Source: Fonsecaea monophora (taxonomy: Eukaryota; Ascomycota; Eurotiomycetes; Chaetothyriales; Herpotrichiellaceae). From it: a DNA stretch of 64,000 nucleotides. The position numbers and the translations under genes are program-made. The notes under the pieces are model-generated. The model was not told the DNA's origin. It searched no databases and was given only the letters and a program-made list of their open reading frames with translations. Position 1 is the stretch's first letter. Every line of letters starts with the position of its first letter. Below, piece by piece: positions 23,226-34,473 of this stretch. The stretch is from NCBI RefSeq assembly GCF_001642475.1, contig NW_019174029.1, positions 1 to 64,000 of the forward strand. The letters run 5' to 3'.

Positions 23226-24850
23226 GACGGAGGGCGGTCATCGAGGATCCATGGCTGGACGAGCAGGGTATTGGGAAGCAGTCAGGATATGAGAAACAAA
23301 AGCACAGACAATGACGGATGAGAGAGCAGACAAATTTCAGACACCTTGACCAAATGCAACAAACACAAAGAGAGAGGAGAGGCGAAAGACAGAGAGGATT
23401 AAAGTGGGCAATTGATGAATTGATGATTGTTGAGGTTGGAATTTGCAAGTTGGTTTTTGACCTTCAAAACATGGCAGGTACGAATCAGGCATGTGAATAC
23501 GGAGTAATGATGGCTGGGGAGATGACGGGCAGGAAGTGGGCAACGAAGGAATGAAGCGACAAACGTAACAGATGCACTTGAAGGGGAGACCTAGCCATGT
23601 GGGCGACCCTTTTTTTAACTGGAGGCATTAACTGGAGGCCGATTGGGGGAGCGGACATTTTGTGTTGTGCCGTGTAGACGGAATACGTGCAGTATCGTGC
23701 CCACAGGACGGAGTAATCATGGGGGGCCCCTGAAAATTATAGGTGCATGTGTTGGATAAGGATACAAATGCAGGATTTTCCCCTCGTCGTCCCAGGGCTG
23801 ATATATGTATGTAGTCATAGTACAGGTATACTCGGTGACTCGGTACAGGCCACCAATGCACAGTGATGTAGTGTCCAAGGGCAAACCAAATCTTAGTTAG
23901 TGGGAAGCAACGGAGAAGGTGAATCTTTTTTAGGCATCATTGGTGAACGTGGGAGGTGCCTGGAAGAGGCTTAACCCGAGACCTGGGCGCCCATACTTTC
24001 CCGTTTCTTACCCGTAACACCCACAGCCAAGCCCAGCACGCCCAGTTAGCTGGATGGCTAGTGTTATATAATGAACAATCCACTCTTGACTAAGGCGCCC
24101 GGATAAGTCATGCGTCGCCCCTCCTGATCATCAACCCCCTCTGACTGGTTCGTTTAGAGGCACCAAGTGGCTTCCGAGAAGAGGCTCTTGGCCACGCTGC
24201 CGCCGCTGTCACCCATACCCACCGCGGAAATGTGTCACCAATTTTAAGCCTAGGAGGGCACGAGGGGAGGCACCAGAAGCACTCCAGGCCTATCGAACCA
24301 ACCCGTATAATTACTTGATACGGGGGTCAAGGCCCCATACTCTACCTATTGGGTACCTCCCGAGTACTTGTAGGCACGAGTGCGAGGTACTTGGTACTGC
24401 CTCCCCTCGTTTGTTTCAGACTGCGCTTGTTGTAAGACAAAACAATCAGATCTCACCATCGTCCTGTTCCCGCTACTACTCGCCCTCGCCCTCGCCTTCG
24501 CTTCCGGTTGCTCGACATTCATTAACCGTCTGACCTACCCACACCCTACAATCACCGCTAAGGCACAATTTCGTCGGGACTGCTCAACCCCTTTCTCCCC
24601 CTTTGACTCGTCCGTATCAAATAAGCAGCAAATGTCCAAGGTGGCGCAGGAAAGGTTGTGTGCTCATTTGGAGGGCTTTTAGAAGGGCTGTCAGGCGCAC
24701 AAAGTCACAGTCGTCCCCTTCTTCCTCATCTTGTATGGTCAAACGCACGCCGTCTGTTCAACTCGCTCCTCACGTCCATCGCGCCCATTTCATATGATGC
24801 AATATGAGATGATCTAGGCTCGCAGTTTTGGAGGGATACATAGCGACTTT
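23226..24850. other. Divergent intergenic region with GTAC hairpin
   Basis: About 1.6 kb between two divergent starts. A stem-loop with arms GTACCTC / GAGGTAC lies at 24353-24390. A CTCGCCCTCG-type pyrimidine tract at about 24475-24510 looks like the leader of the downstream regulator. No other gene is supported. Confidence 0.55.
24353..24390. repeat. GTAC-type stem-loop
   Basis: GTACCTC at 24353-24359 pairs with GAGGTAC at 24384-24390, enclosing further GTAC/CGAG half-sites. It belongs to the same loose family as the hairpin at 8713. Confidence 0.7.
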
Positions 24851-26408
24851 ATGCATTCCGACACTATGCAAGAACCGGTTTTGACTGTCTCGATCACCAC
24901 CCCGCAATCCTGGGCGCAACAAAATGCCATCAAACGGCGGCGGGTTCCTCGATCACCGCGGCGCAATGCTATCTCCCTAAAGCACTTGGATCCCAAGGTG
25001 AAGAAGGCCAAGGAAGAGTTTCTGTCCAAGGCCATTGCCAGTCAATTGCAAATCAGAAGGTCTCCCTCCAACGGACTCCAGCTTGATCCTTTCCAGACCT
25101 TGCCCATCCCAAGCACTGGCTGCGTGGGAACCATGGCCCAATATTGTGAGTCGATCGAACGACAATCTCTCTTTGTCCCATTGGGTCTAATTGGATCTAG
25201 ATGTCCAGGTCTGGGCGCCTCAGCATGGCACCGCATTTGCCTTTGACAGTCATTCTAACCCTTATGTGAGCCTGCTTTGGCCTTTTGCCATGTCATCCGA
25301 TATCTACTTTGAGGGCCTCATCGCTCTATGTCGAGCTACATACCTCGCCACTTCGGGCCAGTCCGCTCGTGGCGACCGGCACTTTGTATGGCACCGGGGA
25401 AATGTCATGACTAAACTGCGCTCTCGACTTCAGGATCCTCAACAGTGTTCAGACGATACTACCATCCTCGTCGTGGCGACCTTAGGAACGATTGATTATA
25501 TTCTGGGCGACCACACCGGTGCCTACGCTCATGTCTCGGGTATGAGGCAGATGATCAGGCTAAGGGGTGGGATCAATGGTGCTACACCTTGGGAACGATT
25601 GCTCAAGGCCAATATCGACGCCTATGAGGCGCTATGGTCGTTTCTGTTTGCGGCAGATTCGACGCCTGACAAGTCAACTCGGTACTCTGGAGAACTGGTC
25701 CAAAATGCCGAATTCCCCGTCTACATGGCCCATCCCTTCAAACCTGAAGTCTGTGAGATGTTGTCCAAGTTGCCCCAAGGCTTCTGTGACATTGGTCTGA
25801 CGGGGGTGCTTTCGCTACAAATGATTCGACTGCTGTCCCATTTTGCCACGGTGAAGGCGAAATTGTCGGATACCATTCGCGTCCAAGAATTCGGTGTCAC
25901 CTCGAGAAGGAAGATCCAGACGACCCTCGAAGATCTTCATCGACTTGCTACTCTGCAAACCACCACTACAGAGAGATTTCTATCTCATGGTCTGGTGGCA
26001 TACTGCTACCTGTTGCGAGTGATTCACTTTCAAGATCATCTTACTGGCTTTTACGAGACAGCTCTGAAAGCTCTAGCGGACATTGCTCTGCACCAAACGC
26101 CCAGCCACAAAGCGCCGGAACGCAAGTGTTATCTCTGGACGAATATGATGATTGCGACTGTGATACAGCATGGACAGATTCGTCCCCGTGGCTGGACAAC
26201 TGTCATGGGACAGTTCTTGGACAACTACGGCGAAGCTCGACAATGGAAAAGGTTGGAGAAGGAATTAAAAATGTTCTTTTTCGAGGATGCTATCAGCCTC
26301 CTGGCAAAGGAGGCTTATGACGAGGCAGTAAGGAGGAAGGAAAGGGGAGAATCCGAAGAGAAGGATTCTCGTATCGCAACCATGGCTATTCGGAATGTCA
26401 TTCTATAG
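24851..26408 (+). CDS. Fungal_trans_2 (DUF3468) regulator-like protein without zinc cluster
   Basis: Two exons, 24851-25145 and 25201-26408, about 500 aa. The 55-nt intron has donor GTGAGT, branch TCTAAT and acceptor TAG, and splices MAQY to YVQVWAP in frame. The N-terminus is basic (KRRRVPRSPRR at about 26-36) and could be a nuclear signal, but it has no Cys6 zinc cluster. The body matches the all-helical middle-homology region of many fungal Zn2Cys6 factors: FEGLIALCRATYLATS, VVATLGTIDYILGD, and HVSGMRQMIRLRGGI, the characteristic motif of the family. Such zinc-less members are common in filamentous fungi, and their DNA binding is doubtful. Met6 (24866) is an alternative start. No metabolic cluster surrounds it. 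Confidence 0.85.
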
Positions 26409-28349
26409 ACGAGAACGACCTCTGCGTCGAACAGAGACACGCCGACACGCCCAGCCTCACAGGTTTATGAACTGGCCACCAAATGGGAAGCAGTCCTCCT
26501 CCCGATTCGAGCTCCGCGTCATCTCGTTTGGACGAACTGTCTGCAACGAGATTCAACGACCCTCGAAAGCCAATCAGTTTTTCCTCGGATCCTCGAGGTA
26601 CGAACAAGACCGAAAGTGGTTTTGACAGAACGCGCGATTGACCCATGTCCAAAGAATGCCGTTTTGCTATATGGCGGTCGCCTTGGAGGCCTCAGCTCAT
26701 TGATAATTCCTTCCATTATCAGTACCCTGACCATACCGTTGACATGTCATTGATGCACAACATGGTCCATCCTCGGGGACCGACTCTCACACGCTCGGTG
26801 GTGTTTGCCTACTCCGGCTCTGGTCGAAGGCACACCTCGAGTCGCTACCGTTTCTGCAGGATTCCTCCTGCACCATTGCAGCAAATCACGAATTCCTGGT
26901 TTGGTCTCTAAACCTCTAGCTTGTGAGGTCAGGCAGGCAACGTGAAGATGTCGCAGTGGCACCCGAAGTCCGGACTTTTGGCACCTCTCGGGAATCGCCG
27001 CCCCATCTCAAGTTCCACCCGGCTCTAGTCCAACGAGTCATACTCGTAGTTCGGGATGTTCCCACGGCTGTGGGCAGAGGGAATCCTATTCTGGCAAGAT
27101 GACTTCTGTTAGAGAGCGAGGGGGGCACGGGGGGACACGGCCAGGCTGTCAGCAGCTGGCAGGCACTCTGTGCACCCCGATTCGCCTTTATCTCGAAGCC
27201 AATTGTTGTCCTTAATTGCTAACGAGGAAATGTGGCGCCAACCGGTCTGGAACATGAGACGCGGGCCAGACGAAGACACATCCACACCACTGTTGCCCGT
27301 CAGCGTTCTGCAGCGCCGGTACTGCATCTACGTTCCTGTTTGCTCGTATTGGCAAGACGTGCCGACATTGATTTCCCCGGATGTGCCCCCTATTTTTTCG
27401 AGATGCTGATGCATGTCACTGCTCTGGCTTTTGTGAGAGAAGCTCAGCGGCAAATCTCCGCCAACCCACCCGAGAAACGGATGGGGTTGTTATTGGATGA
27501 CTGTAAGAGTAAGCAGTGGCGGGGAGAAGAACAAGAACCAGAAGATTACTTATTATGTTGCTGTTAGGGGAAACCAACGAGCCAATTGTCAGGCTCTTTT
27601 TGAACCAGACATTGGGATCTGTCTATTCAATGTATGAGTACGAAGGACGAGGTGCTCGGTATACTCGGTACTCATACGGTATATACCTCGTATGTGTACA
27701 ACAGATATATGATTTCCTATCCCGTATCCCTGCATTTCAGGCCTCCTCAGTTGAAAGGGGCAGGAGCCCAAGTGGGGTATGACGAACTGTACTACCTGTA
27801 ACGAGTCCCTGCGGTGTATGAAGTACTCGGTGCTCGTGTCAGTTGACACGGATGAACGAGTAAGACAAATATTATTCACGGCGCCTGTCAGGCTTTTTCT
27901 ACGGGGACCGAGTACTCTACTGTACATACGCGTATGTACCATGGACCTATGTACAGTACTCGACATGGATTGGACGTGGACGTGGACTGGACATGGGACT
28001 GGACTCGTCCTCACGTGACTATTTTAACGAGCACGCGTTACGAGGGACTCACGGACTCTACAAGGAGGGACTCGGTAGATATGCATATGTGTACTCTGTA
28101 CCATGTCTCGAGAACCATGGCTCGAACAATAAATGTTTTTGTCTACCAAAGCCCATGTGTCTCGGTGTGTATTTCTGTACTGTACGAGGTATATAAAGGT
28201 ACTAAAAGTACTAAAGGAGTGCATATACATACACATTCATACATGTGGGAGGATGCCGAGTCGAGTCAAGTAAAGTCAAGTAGAAGTCGACCCCGATTGA
28301 GACTTTTTTTTTCTGTTTAGGCTTGTAAGCTCTCTCTTTCTAGGTAATT
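26409..28349. other. 1.9-kb gene-poor interval rich in palindromes
   Basis: Lies in the 3' flanks of two convergent genes. No supported gene is present. From 27630 to 28220 it contains dense GAGGTGCTCGGTATAC-like DNA, an 18-nt perfect palindrome, imperfect tandem TGGACGTGGAC units at about 27967-28010 and a TATATAAAG box at 28190-28198. Confidence 0.6.
27909..27962. repeat. Nested palindrome
   Basis: Core GTACATACGCGTATGTAC (27922-27939) is a perfect 18-nt palindrome. It lies within outer inverted arms CGAGTACT (27909-27916) and AGTACTCG (27955-27962). An extra pair, CTGTACATA (27920-27928) and TATGTACAG (27948-27956), overlaps it, so alternative foldings are possible. Confidence 0.9.
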
Positions 28350-29754
28350 CTATTCCTTCCCACCCAGCCAGCGATAGACCACGGAGAAATCCTTGCCCTT
28401 GTACTCCTTCTCGGTCTGGTCGTAGACCTCCTTGGCCTTGTCGGCCAGGGCGAGTTTGGCGCCGGCCTCGCTCGCGGCGGCCATGGCGAGCCTCAGGTCC
28501 TTGTTCATCAGGCTGACGCCGAAGCCGCCCTCGTAGTCCCTGCTGGAGGGGCTGGTCTCGATGACGCCGGGGACGGGGTTGTTGATCTCGCTGGGCCAGC
28601 TCTTGCCCGTGGCCGAGTTGAGCAGGTTGGCGAGGGCCTTGGGCTCGATGCCCCACCGCACCCCGAGGTTCATGGCCTCGGCGCACGCGATGTTGTTGAT
28701 CGCCAGCGCGTAGTTGTTGGCCAGCTTGCCGCTCAACCCCGTACCCTGCGGTCCCATGTGCCACACCTTCCGGCCCATGAGAAGCAAAATCTTCTCGATC
28801 TTGGGGATGTCCTTCTCTTCACACCCGACCATGAACGTCAGCGTGCCGGCGCGGGCACCGACCACGCCGCCCGACATGGGTGCGTCGACAAAGTCGGCCC
28901 CCGCCTTGTCCTTGACCAGCTTGGCGACTTCGCGCGACGTGATGGGGTCGATCGTGGAGCAGTCGATGAAGAGCCTGGATTGCTCTGTGGGGGGTTTGGG
29001 GAGCGAAGAGGCAAGGATGTCTCCAAACACACCCTTGACGTGTCGTGGTTCAGGGAGTGCCGAGATGATGTTGTCCTAGATACCCAAGGAACGGGCATAA
29101 ACAGTCAGTCCATCGCGCTTCTTCTGAGGCCAGTTGACCTGGCTATATGTGTTTTTTTTTTCCTTCGCTTGTCAAATGTTTTCGTGACTGCTTTTTCTTT
29201 TTCTTTTTCAGAGGATTGGCTATAAACTAAAAGGGAAATCATGGCAAAGGACGGGGGGAGGTTTCCCCTTTGCGGGATCCCCCCGTCCCCAACTTAGATC
29301 ATAGATAGAACAATAGTTGCTCATCATGTAAAGGAAAACTGGAGAAGCCCTCGCAATCAGGATGGACGAAGTGGTGCAGACTCACAGAATTCTCGACCAG
29401 CTCGCGAGGGTTCTTTGCCACGAATACTCCAGTCGGTGTAGCTTCCTGGGAGAACCTCTCCAACGCCGCAGTGTTGACGTCGAAGACGGTCATCGTGTCG
29501 CCTTCGGGGATCTTGGCTCGTAGGTTCTTCGCCATGGGGTATCCTGTATAAACACATTGAATCAGAATCCGTAATGCTCTCTCTCTCTCTCTCGGCGAGT
29601 AAAGGGATAACAAACCCATAGCACCCAGGCCAATGAAGCCCCATGAAGCTTCGCGGGCGACCGTGTTGGAAAAGTGTCTCTTGAGGCCATGATAGAGGGA
29701 TGGCGACGGTGACGCCCGCCGCAGCAGGGCGAGGGACATAACAGACGGTGTCAT
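28350..29754 (-). CDS. 3-hydroxyisobutyrate dehydrogenase, mitochondrial
   Basis: NAD-dependent oxidation of 3-hydroxyisobutyrate to methylmalonate semialdehyde in valine catabolism. Exons on the minus strand are 29754-29616, 29543-29386 and 29075-28350, about 340 aa. The first intron (72 nt, GTTTGT...ACAG) restores the Rossmann motif GFIGLGAMGYPMAKNL (GxGxxG at 42-47). The second (29385-29076, 310 nt, GTGAGT...CTAG) joins LVENS to DNIISALPEPRHV. Also visible are the substrate loop DAPMSGGVVGARAGTLTFM and the catalytic-lysine motif GLSGKLANNY. The N-terminal roughly 30 residues are Arg/Ser-rich without acids (LLRRASPSPSLYHGLKRHF), as in mitochondrial presequences. A (CT)n tract lies inside intron 1. 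Length is normal for the family. Confidence 0.95.
29577..29593. repeat. (CT)n microsatellite in intron
   Basis: Seventeen bases of CT repeat, read as GA on the coding strand, inside the first intron of the 3-hydroxyisobutyrate dehydrogenase gene. Confidence 0.9.
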
Positions 29755-30165
29755 CGCTGCTGAGCTCGTCTGGTACTCACAGAGAGCATTGGGAACACTA
29801 ACTGCGACAGATGAACGCAGGGTTAAGTCAAAGCTTGAGTGCGGAGTGTTGGCCGAGGCTGCAACGAAAACGGCTTCACGGCTTGACGGATTTCGGGGAA
29901 AAGCTGGAGCTGCGCATCGGGGAGCTTGAGCTTCACCGCAGCTCGAAGAAGACCGAGTCTTGGACTGTGGCTCAGCCGAGATCCGGCTTCGGCTTCACTT
30001 AGCTCTCACTTCTCCTTGTTTACCTTGACTTTATTAGCTATCAAGCTACCCCTAAGAAAGTGACCGCAAAGGCCAGTGAAGAATATACGCATGTTACCAA
30101 CCAATCCCCCACACACCACACGATAGAGAAATGTATAGCACCAGCAAAGCACAAACCCAACACCC
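29755..30165. other. Intergenic spacer
   Basis: 411 bp between the dehydrogenase start and the stop of the upstream F-box gene, both on the minus strand. It holds the dehydrogenase promoter. No extra gene is seen. Confidence 0.6.
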
Positions 30166-33100
30166 TCAACGCCGTTTGGACTTGCCCTTCCCCTTCCCAC
30201 TCCCGTCCGAGCCACCACTCGTGGATTTCGAAAGCATAGGAAAGTCTTCGTCCATGGCCATGCGGCTCTGTTCCTCGGCGAGACTCAACTGCAAGGCAAA
30301 TGCCAAATCGTCCTCCTCCTGCGTAGCTGCCTTTGCTTTGCTGCTCCCGGCCTTCCCACTTCTCGAAGGTGCTCCATGTCTCGAGCCTTTCGCATACCGA
30401 ATGGGAATGTCAAAGTCACTGGCGCTCATTGCTGGTGAAGACGACATCTGCTCGCTTTCCAGCAGACTCAGACGAATGGCTTCCTCCAGCTCGGCATCAG
30501 TTGCATTCTCTGCGCCACTGTGAGATGGAATGGGCGAGGCAATCGAAGTGTCGCCATAAGTCTCCTGCCTCTTCTTCTGATCGCTGGAAAACGCTTCCTC
30601 GCTCAACATCGTAGCATAGGCCAGTAGCTCCTCCTCACTTGCCCCTTCACCCAAGATATTGGTACCAAATCGTCCGCTCAGACGTTCAAGCTCTTTCTGC
30701 CTTACGACTTTATCCCGCTCCATTTCATGCCTCTCATTACTGATATAGTCCTTGATCAGTCCACGTCCGGTTGCGCTGACCTTCTGGCTAGCTGGCGTAG
30801 AGTTGCTGCCGCGCTCTGAGCGGCGACGGAGCTGGCCCCTTTTGCGCGTCTTGTACGCATCCGCGGCAGTCGAGCTATAAGACCAGTATCGGACATAAGA
30901 ACCCAACGAAACCATGCCCCGCAACACTGTCGGGTCTGGGTCCAGGACAATCGCTCCAGCGGCATAGTAGTTGTTTCCAACGCCTTGCACAGAAGCTTCA
31001 GCTTGAGCGATGCGTCGTCTTGCTCGGTCCGAGAATCGAGAATTGAGTGTCCTGACTGGTTCATTTGTGGACGCCAGCGGATCCCATGCCTGAACCAGAC
31101 CTTCATTACCCCCGTGAACAACGTACAGAGAGGTGAGAGCAAGCGAGGCAATCTGCGGAGACTTTGTGTATATGACCCTGACTGGCGAGATGGTGTTGAC
31201 AACCTCGGGACTGGGAGAGAGGCCAGCACGCATGTCCCAAAGCATGACAATGCCAGACATTGTACCGATCCCGAACAGTCGCGCACGGTGACCCGGAATC
31301 TCCAAGCTCGAGCTCAACGTGCCGCTGTGGCCTAGAGGCGACGCAAGAGGGGAAGATGTATTGGAGCCACCAGACATTCCAAGGAGAGGATCCTCACTAA
31401 CGTGCAGGGTGGCGAACTCCGACTCGTCAGAAGCCAATGCCGAGATGTGGATGTTTCGGTGTTCAGCAAATGAGAAGTTCGAAATGTGCCAAACTTCTCT
31501 AGATCTCGAGCTCACAATGTCATCTTGGCTAGAAGTACGCGACCTGGGAACACTTCTCGGCGCTGGAGAGGAGTACGGAGATTGTTGAGGTGGGCTTGTC
31601 GTCCCAAAGATGGAAGCCTGCTTGATGGTCGACTGGATCGTTGGCCAGCTGTCCAGCTCCGGATCGACTGTAATCTTGGTCATGCATCTGGTAAAACGGC
31701 GTACCGAAGCCCCGTTGTTCCCATACAACCCGCATTCCACGACGAAAACGGATTCCCCAGCATTGGCACCGTCGTCTCCAGCAAAATCAGTGGTCAGTCG
31801 TCGCTGCATGTCCCACCCGTTGCAGATGTTCTGAAAATGCTTTGGCTTGTGGCGTAGAAATTCCTCGACTTCTTTGGTTTCAGCGACGATCTGATCTTTG
31901 CTCAAGTTACATGCGTCGCTCGAGATGCGTGGACTGTAACTGCCATCAACCTTTGCCGTGCCAAACGGGTCTGGTTTTGCTGTTCGTCGCGTAGCCTCGA
32001 CCAATGACCATTGCACACTTCTTCCCGTTCTCCAAGCCAGGCGATCAAGCTCTTCGGGCGAAGCCTTGCCGACAAACTCTGGCCTCGTAGGGACGTCTGT
32101 GAGGTAGAATACCTCTCCAAGCGCATTAAGCACAGTAGCCCAGATCCGACGTGAAGATAATCTCCGAGCGGAGACCCTCTCATCGACACAGATTGCAATG
32201 ATCGGGACACCTGGACAGAGAACCCATTTGGCTGTAAGTTCTCCCTTGTCAAACCGGCGATCATGGACCGGGTTGACCCCGAGGGCATACGCTGCCAGCA
32301 CTCCATTCGAGAACCCTGCAAGAAAGCCGAATATACCACTGGTGGCCTTGAGAACAGACTCGGACTTGGCAATCCAGACCGAGCACACAGCACAGCCGAT
32401 CATCGTCGTTTCAGGGATACCGAGCGCATGGTTGGCCGCTGAGGAAATGGACACAAATCGGCCCCGCTGCTCGCTCGTCGAGGTGTAGAAGACTCGCCCT
32501 CCTGGACAAGCCTCTCCATATACCTTCCCATAAGGTTGACTGAGGTCCATGACATTGGTCATCCCAACCATGTTCCCGGGTCCCAACCCATAAGGCAATT
32601 CACCAGGGAACTGGTCAGCAAAGTGTTTGAAGGCATCGAAATCCGTCAGTCCCCATGAACCAGGTTTACCACTGGCCGGGTCGCTTACGGTGACGGCGCC
32701 TTGCTCCACTGCTCCATGCATGAACAACGGCTGCTTCTTGTTTAAGCCCACCCCGAATGTAGCGTGCAGATGACTGACTGGATAGTACAAGCCGGATGCA
32801 TAGGTAGTAACGGCAGCCGCAGCTGCGCTACTGGCATGACGGGAAGCACCAGCACGAGATATTGCTTCAATCGCAGGCCGGCCGCGGCCGAGAGAGCGTA
32901 GCAATCGTGTCCGAAGGATATACTCGCTCCTCCACGAGGAAAGGGCGGACAACCGCGTGAACGACCTGCGCTGTGCTCTCTCGACATCCGAAACTGACTC
33001 CTGTGTCGCCTTGTTTGTGCCCGTGGCCAACAATTCAGCACCGGGAAAGTATCTGGCAAACGCAATGCGCCATGCGTGCGGTGTCGTGACCAATTTGTGA

Positions 33101-33619
33101 AACCGTTGGGACACGAGGCTCATGGAAGACAGAGTCTCTGGAGGCAGGTGCGAGAGAATGTGAGTGAGAACCTCTGCTGCCTGTTAGTATCCTTCTGCAA
33201 GTCTGCATTCGCGTCCTACCATTGGGGAAGTTTTCAACTGAGACCCTCGAGGTCTTATCTTTCGCGGACGGGACAACCTGAAAGATTATGCCGTCGGACG
33301 GTTTTCGATATTGAGTGTGTGCCCTTTCATATTCGTCGATACGACTACCAGGAGAGCCTTGAGACGAACTGTCTCGACTGCTTATCCATCTGGTGTTGGA
33401 TGGCCGTCCACGCTGGGTGCCCACGGAGCGGACGGAGACATTGTCAGCCGATTCCTCCAAGTCTGGAGTCGGCTCTCTGGGGTTACTCGTGGAGAGTAAG
33501 CCGACAGAGGCCTCATGTTCAATGTCTGGAAGTCCATGCTGCGAAGAAGACGAGGGGAGATGCTGGGCGGGTTCTACTGAAGTCGCGTTTTGAGAGGCTT
33601 CAGAAGGCGCAGGGTGCAT
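30166..33619 (-). CDS. Ufo1-like F-box / WD-repeat / UIM protein
   Basis: Likely substrate receptor of an SCF ubiquitin ligase. Exons on the minus strand are 33619-33220 and 33173-30166, about 1135 aa. The 46-nt intron (GTAGGA donor, TACTAAC branch) lies inside the F-box and joins VENFPN to EVLTHILSHLPPETL. The full F-box (about 128-175) then reads on through SSMSLVSQRFHKLVTTPHAW. A long middle part carries WD-like blades (FGIGTMSGIVMLWDMRAG and VVHGGNEGLVQAWDPLA). The C-terminus has two ubiquitin-interacting motifs, DAELEEAIRLSLLESEQ and EDDLAFALQLSLAEEQS, before a Gly/Lys tail. Yeast Ufo1, which targets Ho endonuclease, has the same order of F-box, WD and UIMs. Orthology is inferred from architecture. 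The N-terminal 125 residues are Ser-rich and disordered. Confidence 0.88.
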
Positions 33620-34473
33620 AAAAAGTTTTAGGAGAAAGCTGGAGTGATGATCGAGACTGAGCCAAGGGTTGGATCAGTCTGAAAGTCTTGCGCAGGTCGG
33701 TCTTGAAAGAGTCTTCTTGTCTATCGTAGAGAGATCAAACAGAAAGGAGGCGTTGTTATCACGGATTTCCGGTTCTTTCAAGAGATGATTCAATCTCGGG
33801 GGAGGAAATGGGACTAGCCGAAGCAGGCTAGACACGCTAGGTAAAGCCACCACCGCAATTCGCGGCATTCCGTAACCTTGCAGACCGCGCTACAATCCTC
33901 CCCCATCAATGTAGCCTCACTACTTTCTGTTGTTGGGCCATTCATTGGTCCGACTCTATTCCATGTCCACTCTTATGCACCTGCAACACGAGAACGAAGC
34001 GAGACTGTGACTGCGAAAGGCCTGCCGCTCGCATGCTAGAGGAGGAAGGGGACCAGGAGTGCGAGGGCTGAACTAAGGGGAGAATTGTCAGATCGCCACC
34101 CAGAAGCATCACCTATCTACTCGTGGACTATAGCACCTGGGGTTCATTTGAACGGTCAGGGGATGCCAGAATCTAGCACTGCTGCTTAGCTGTGGCAGCG
34201 TCAATTCACAGGCCTCAAAGACCCGATTCCATTATTTTATTGCTCCAGCAAACTCTTCAAACCAGACTGTAGATACACATAGTAAAACAGGACAATGCTT
34301 TTCTCAAACCCCGTCCTCGCCACCGTGGCTACCAGGTCCTCTTCCTGAACGAGCGAGCCTCAATACCTGCACTGATCCTTGAACGATTTGCCAATACGCG
34401 CCAGCACCACCAGAAGGTCAACTACCACCGATTAACATCCAGGGCAAACTCGATGTTTCGTTCTTGCCAATAG
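33620..34473. other. Intergenic spacer
   Basis: About 850 bp upstream of the Ufo1-like gene and downstream of the unknown 363-aa gene. No supported gene, repeat or structured RNA is seen. Confidence 0.55.
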
